From Microvirga thermotolerans (GTDB taxonomy: Bacteria > Pseudomonadota > Alphaproteobacteria > Rhizobiales > Beijerinckiaceae): a stretch of DNA of 64,000 nucleotides. Below are positions 61,798 through 64,000 of this stretch, piece after piece. How positions within the stretch are numbered: the first letter of the stretch is position 1; each line of letters begins with the position of its first letter. The DNA is taken from contig NZ_CP045423.1 of the NCBI RefSeq assembly GCF_009363855.1, forward strand, positions 1,766,001-1,830,000, given 5' to 3'. Below the pieces are notes generated by a model, which saw only the letters and a list, made by a program, of their open reading frames with translations, did not search any database and was not told where the DNA came from. A program made the translations under genes and the position numbers.

Positions 61798-62088
61798 ATG
61801 AAAATCGCGATTTCCGAGCTGCATCCGGACGATCTGGAGCGTGTATCTGGAGGGATGATGCGCATCCCGCTTGATGTCTATCTCTCCTTGTATGGCGGTG
61901 TCAGCTATGGAGGCTCGGGAGGCAATACTTCGACCGGTATCGGAGCGGGTGGGCTCAAGAACGCCCCGGTCTCCAGCACGCCACCGAGGCAGAATCCCGT
62001 CGTGTCGCGCTATGCAAGAATGCCCAGGGGCGGAATGTCCGCCTGGGATTATGTGACAAGCCCTGATTCATGGTCGTTCAGGCCGTAA
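61798..62088 (+). CDS. Double-glycine leader peptide, likely substrate of the C39 exporter
   Basis: A 96-residue precursor. The leader KIAISELHPDDLERVSGG fits the double-glycine pattern (hydrophobic residues at -4, -7 and -12, ending GG at 18-19), so cleavage after Gly19 would leave a 77-residue product. The product is Gly/Ser-rich at first (YGGVSYGGSGGNTSTGIGAG), then cationic (RQNPVVSRYARMPRGGMSAW). It has no cysteine, so no disulfide or lanthionine is possible. TGGAGGA lies 8 nt before the ATG. GC content is lower than in neighbours. It is divergent from its presumed exporter. Known bacteriocin or signal families do not match by eye. Confidence 0.82.
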   Translation: MKIAISELHPDDLERVSGGMMRIPLDVYLSLYGGVSYGGSGGNTSTGIGAGGLKNAPVSSTPPRQNPVVSRYARMPRGGMSAWDYVTSPDSWSFRP

Positions 62089-62104
62089 CGCCAGCTGAGG
62101 AGGG

Positions 62105-62138
62105 GCTGGGACTGCTGCTTTGCGGCTGCAATCCCAGC
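62105..62138 (+). terminator. Hairpin after the leader-peptide gene
   Basis: GCTGGGA-C-TGC (62105-62115) pairs with GCA-A-TCCCAGC (62128-62138), one mismatch. It sits between two convergent genes. Only TTCC follows, so it may be a weak or bidirectional terminator. Confidence 0.45.
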
Positions 62139-62178
62139 TTCCAGCACGCATTCTGCTCCGTGAGCATGGGCGGGGGCT

Positions 62179-62568
62179 TTATTTTGCAACTGTCGTCAAC
62201 TTGCGACGCTCTTTCGCCTGCCGCTCCGCCCGCTTCATGAGCCAATCGATGATATTCCTGTCCACGACGAGCCCGGTCTCGGCGTCGACGAGGCGCTCGA
62301 TCCGGTCGGCTCTGAAGCCCCGGTAGCCGTCGTCGGCCATGTCGATGCCGCCCAGGATCGTCTTGCCGGGACCGACCTTCAGCTCACGCGCGATGATCCA
62401 GCGCCGGCTCGGGTTGCCGGCCTGATCCGTATAGTGAAGCTCCAGCGCGCCCTCCATGGGATAGACGTGCCACGCCCCCTCCGTCCGCTCCTCTACGGGA
62501 GCGTTCCGGGCCGGCCTCAGCAGCGATGCGACATGAGCGGGAATCATGGATAGCATATGGCGATTCAT
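62179..62568 (-). CDS. WYL-like domain protein without a DNA-binding domain
   Basis: A 129-residue protein. The core ALELHYTDQAGNPSRRWIIA, followed by DMADDGYRGFRADRIERLVD, follows the WYL ligand-binding pattern (strand, R-x-I, then G-Y-R-x-F-R-x-D-R-I). No helix-turn-helix precedes it. The C-terminus is basic (LMKRAERQAKERRKL). The ATG at 62568 lacks a strong ribosome site. It is convergent with the leader-peptide gene and next to aspS, so it may be part of the peptide locus (regulator or resistance factor) or an unrelated neighbour. Confidence 0.75.
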   Translation of the reverse strand: MNRHMLSMIPAHVASLLRPARNAPVEERTEGAWHVYPMEGALELHYTDQAGNPSRRWIIARELKVGPGKTILGGIDMADDGYRGFRADRIERLVDAETGLVVDRNIIDWLMKRAERQAKERRKLTTVAK

Positions 62569-62715
62569 GTTTTGTTCTTCAAGATTCCGGGTGCTGGCCG
62601 GAGACGATTTTTGGCCCGGGCCGGGCCGGTGAAAATGACCGTTCCGCCTTGACATCCCGAGGCCCGCATGAATGTTGCGCCTTTGATCCGAACCGCTTCC
62701 CTTCAGCAGGCTTCC

Positions 62716-64000
62716 ATGTCCGCCTCCATGCACCGTTATCGCTCCCACACCTGCGGCGCCCTCCGCGAATCCGATGTCGGCCAGGTCGCCCGCCTGTCCG
62801 GCTGGGTGCACCGCATCCGCGACCACGGCGGGGTGCTCTTCATCGACCTGCGCGACCATTACGGGATCACCCAGTGCGTCGTGGATCCCGACTCGGCCGC
62901 CTTCGGGCTGGCCGAGACCGTGCGCTCGGAATGGGTGGTGCGGATCGACGGCAAGGTGCGCAAGCGCCCGGCCGGGACGGAGAACCCGGACCTGCCGACC
63001 GGCATGGTCGAGGTCTACATCACCGACATGGAGGTGCTCGGCCCGGCCGAGGAGCTGCCGATGCCCGTCTTCGGCGACCAGGAATACCCCGAGGAGACGC
63101 GCCTCAAGTACCGCTATCTCGACCTGCGCCGGGAGAGGCTGCACAACAACATCATGAAGCGCGGCGCGATCATCGATGCCCTGCGCCGGCGGATGAAGGA
63201 GAGCGGCTTCTTCGAGTTCACGACGCCGATTCTCACCGCCTCCTCGCCCGAGGGCGCGCGCGACTTCCTGGTGCCCTCGCGCATCCATCCCGGCCGCTTC
63301 TACGCGCTGCCGCAGGCGCCGCAGCAGTACAAGCAGCTCATCATGATCTCCGGCTTCGACCGGTATTTCCAGATCGCGCCCTGCTTCCGCGACGAGGATC
63401 CGCGCGCCGACCGGCTTCCGGGCGAGTTCTATCAGCTCGACGTGGAGATGAGCTTCGTCACGCAGGAGGACGTGTTCCGCACCATGGAGCCGGTGATCCG
63501 CGACACCTTCAAGGAGTTCGCGGACGGCAAGCCGGTGACGGAGGTCTTCCCGCGCATTCCCTATGCCGAGGCGATGCTCAAGTACGGCTCCGACAAGCCG
63601 GACCTGCGCAACCCGCTCGTCATCGCCGACGTGTCGGAGGTGTTCGCCCGCGAGGACGTGACGTTCAACGCCTTCAAGAACGTCATCAAGTCCGGCGGCG
63701 TCGTGCGCGCCGTCCCGGCCCCGGGCGCCGCCGCGCAGCCGCGCTCCTTCTTCGACAAGCTCAACGAATGGGCCCGTTCCGAAGGTGCGCCCGGCCTCGG
63801 CTACGTCGTCTTCGAGGAGGAGGGCGGACAGGTGACGGGCAAGGGGCCCATCGCCAAGTTCATTCCCGAGGCGGCGCAGGCGGCTCTCCGCGAGGCGGCC
63901 GGCGTGAAGGCGGGCGATGCGGTGTTCTTCTCCGCTGGAGTCGAGGACAAGGCGGCCGCGCTTGCCGGCAAGGCCCGCGTGCGCATCGGCGACGAGCTGT
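62716..64000 (+). CDS. aspS: Aspartyl-tRNA synthetase, 5' part (runs off the window)
   Basis: The first 428 codons of a class II synthetase that charges tRNA-Asp. It has the anticodon-binding OB fold ([39 protein letters not shown]), then motif 1 ([20 protein letters not shown]), motif 2 ([20 protein letters not shown]) and [15 protein letters not shown], and part of the bacterial GAD insertion. The start is ATG 62716, or 62728, which matches the usual MHRYRSH opening. Motif 3 lies beyond the window. With GatCAB present the enzyme could be non-discriminating, but that cannot be read here. Confidence 0.96.
   Translation, partial: MSASMHRYRSHTCGALRESDVGQVARLSGWVHRIRDHGGVLFIDLRDHYGITQCVVDPDSAAFGLAETVRSEWVVRIDGKVRKRPAGTENPDLPTGMVEVYITDMEVLGPAEELPMPVFGDQEYPEETRLKYRYLDLRRERLHNNIMKRGAIIDALRRRMKESGFFEFTTPILTASSPEGARDFLVPSRIHPGRFYALPQAPQQYKQLIMISGFDRYFQIAPCFRDEDPRADRLPGEFYQLDVEMSFVTQEDVFRTMEPVIRDTFKEFADGKPVTEVFPRIPYAEAMLKYGSDKPDLRNPLVIADVSEVFAREDVTFNAFKNVIKSGGVVRAVPAPGAAAQPRSFFDKLNEWARSEGAPGLGYVVFEEEGGQVTGKGPIAKFIPEAAQAALREAAGVKAGDAVFFSAGVEDKAAALAGKARVRIGDEL

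Noticed and set aside
58078-62568. Lanthipeptide or other modified-peptide cluster
   Set aside because: No modification enzyme is encoded within the locus, and the precursor has no cysteine, so a lanthipeptide or disulfide-rich product is excluded.

Overview
The window is high-GC chromosomal DNA from an alphaproteobacterium, most likely a Rhizobiales (Hyphomicrobiales) member of the Methylobacterium/Microvirga/Bosea kind. The support is a ROSE-type thermometer ahead of a small heat-shock gene, a textbook CtrA box, an Omp25/31-type porin, an HdaA gene next to ppk, and dispersed intergenic elements of a Rhizobiales style. Genus is inference; no rRNA is present. I see no prophage, insertion sequence or CRISPR array.

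Layout. 1-1.3 kb: end of a surface-sugar acyltransferase gene and a DegT aminotransferase. 1.4-6.1 kb: Crp/Fnr regulator, then a TetR regulator divergent from an EmrAB-like efflux pair across a near-perfect palindromic operator. 6.1-7.3 kb: two Hsp20 genes behind an RpoH-like promoter and ROSE-like leader. 7.4-10.3 kb: polyamine-type ABC importer (ATPase and two permeases, no binding protein). 10.3-16.8 kb: AsmA protein, two-subunit 3-oxoacid CoA-transferase, and a ferric-iron-type ABC binding protein and permease (no ATPase). 16.8-24.7 kb: envelope and stress-type small genes, including a membrane-anchored cyclic-nucleotide-binding protein, a lipoprotein, an outer-membrane barrel, a pentapeptide-repeat protein, two acetyltransferases and a PGGS-repeat protein with a C-terminal anchor-like tail. 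24.7-28.6 kb: Na+/H+ antiporter, membrane proteins, a striking five-repeat protein of alternating basic helices and acidic blocks, and an HdeD protein. 29.25 kb: tRNA-Gln. 29.5-38.2 kb: ruvX, a metallo-hydrolase, gatC, gatA and gatB, with four unrelated genes between gatA and gatB. 38.3-47.3 kb: a class III cyclase with DUF5939-like front end, two GSTs, ndk, a molybdopterin oxidoreductase and several exported small proteins. 47.6-57.9 kb: a housekeeping block on the minus strand (purM-purN, 2OG-Fe oxygenase, AI-2E family transporter-hdaA-ppk-ppx with overlapping or abutting ends, a CDP-alcohol phosphatidyltransferase, rnd). 62.7 kb to the end: aspS, cut by the window edge.

The most interesting locus lies between rnd and aspS (58.1-62.6 kb). 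It encodes a peptide exporter with an intact C39 leader peptidase fused to an ABC transporter, its HlyD partner, and, divergently, a 96-residue peptide with a double-glycine leader. No known modification enzyme or immunity gene is visible. The shared 313-bp promoter region carries several perfect palindromes, one with the 12-bp core of the Agrobacterium TraR (quorum-sensing) box. I infer a self-contained secreted-peptide system, possibly a bacteriocin or signal, possibly under LuxR-type control.

Regulatory DNA elsewhere includes the TetR operator, the CtrA box at 23.03 kb upstream of an apparently nearly non-coding transcript, an Irr-like inverted repeat ahead of the iron-binding protein, and a three-copy dispersed repeat family with an internal 21-bp duplication.
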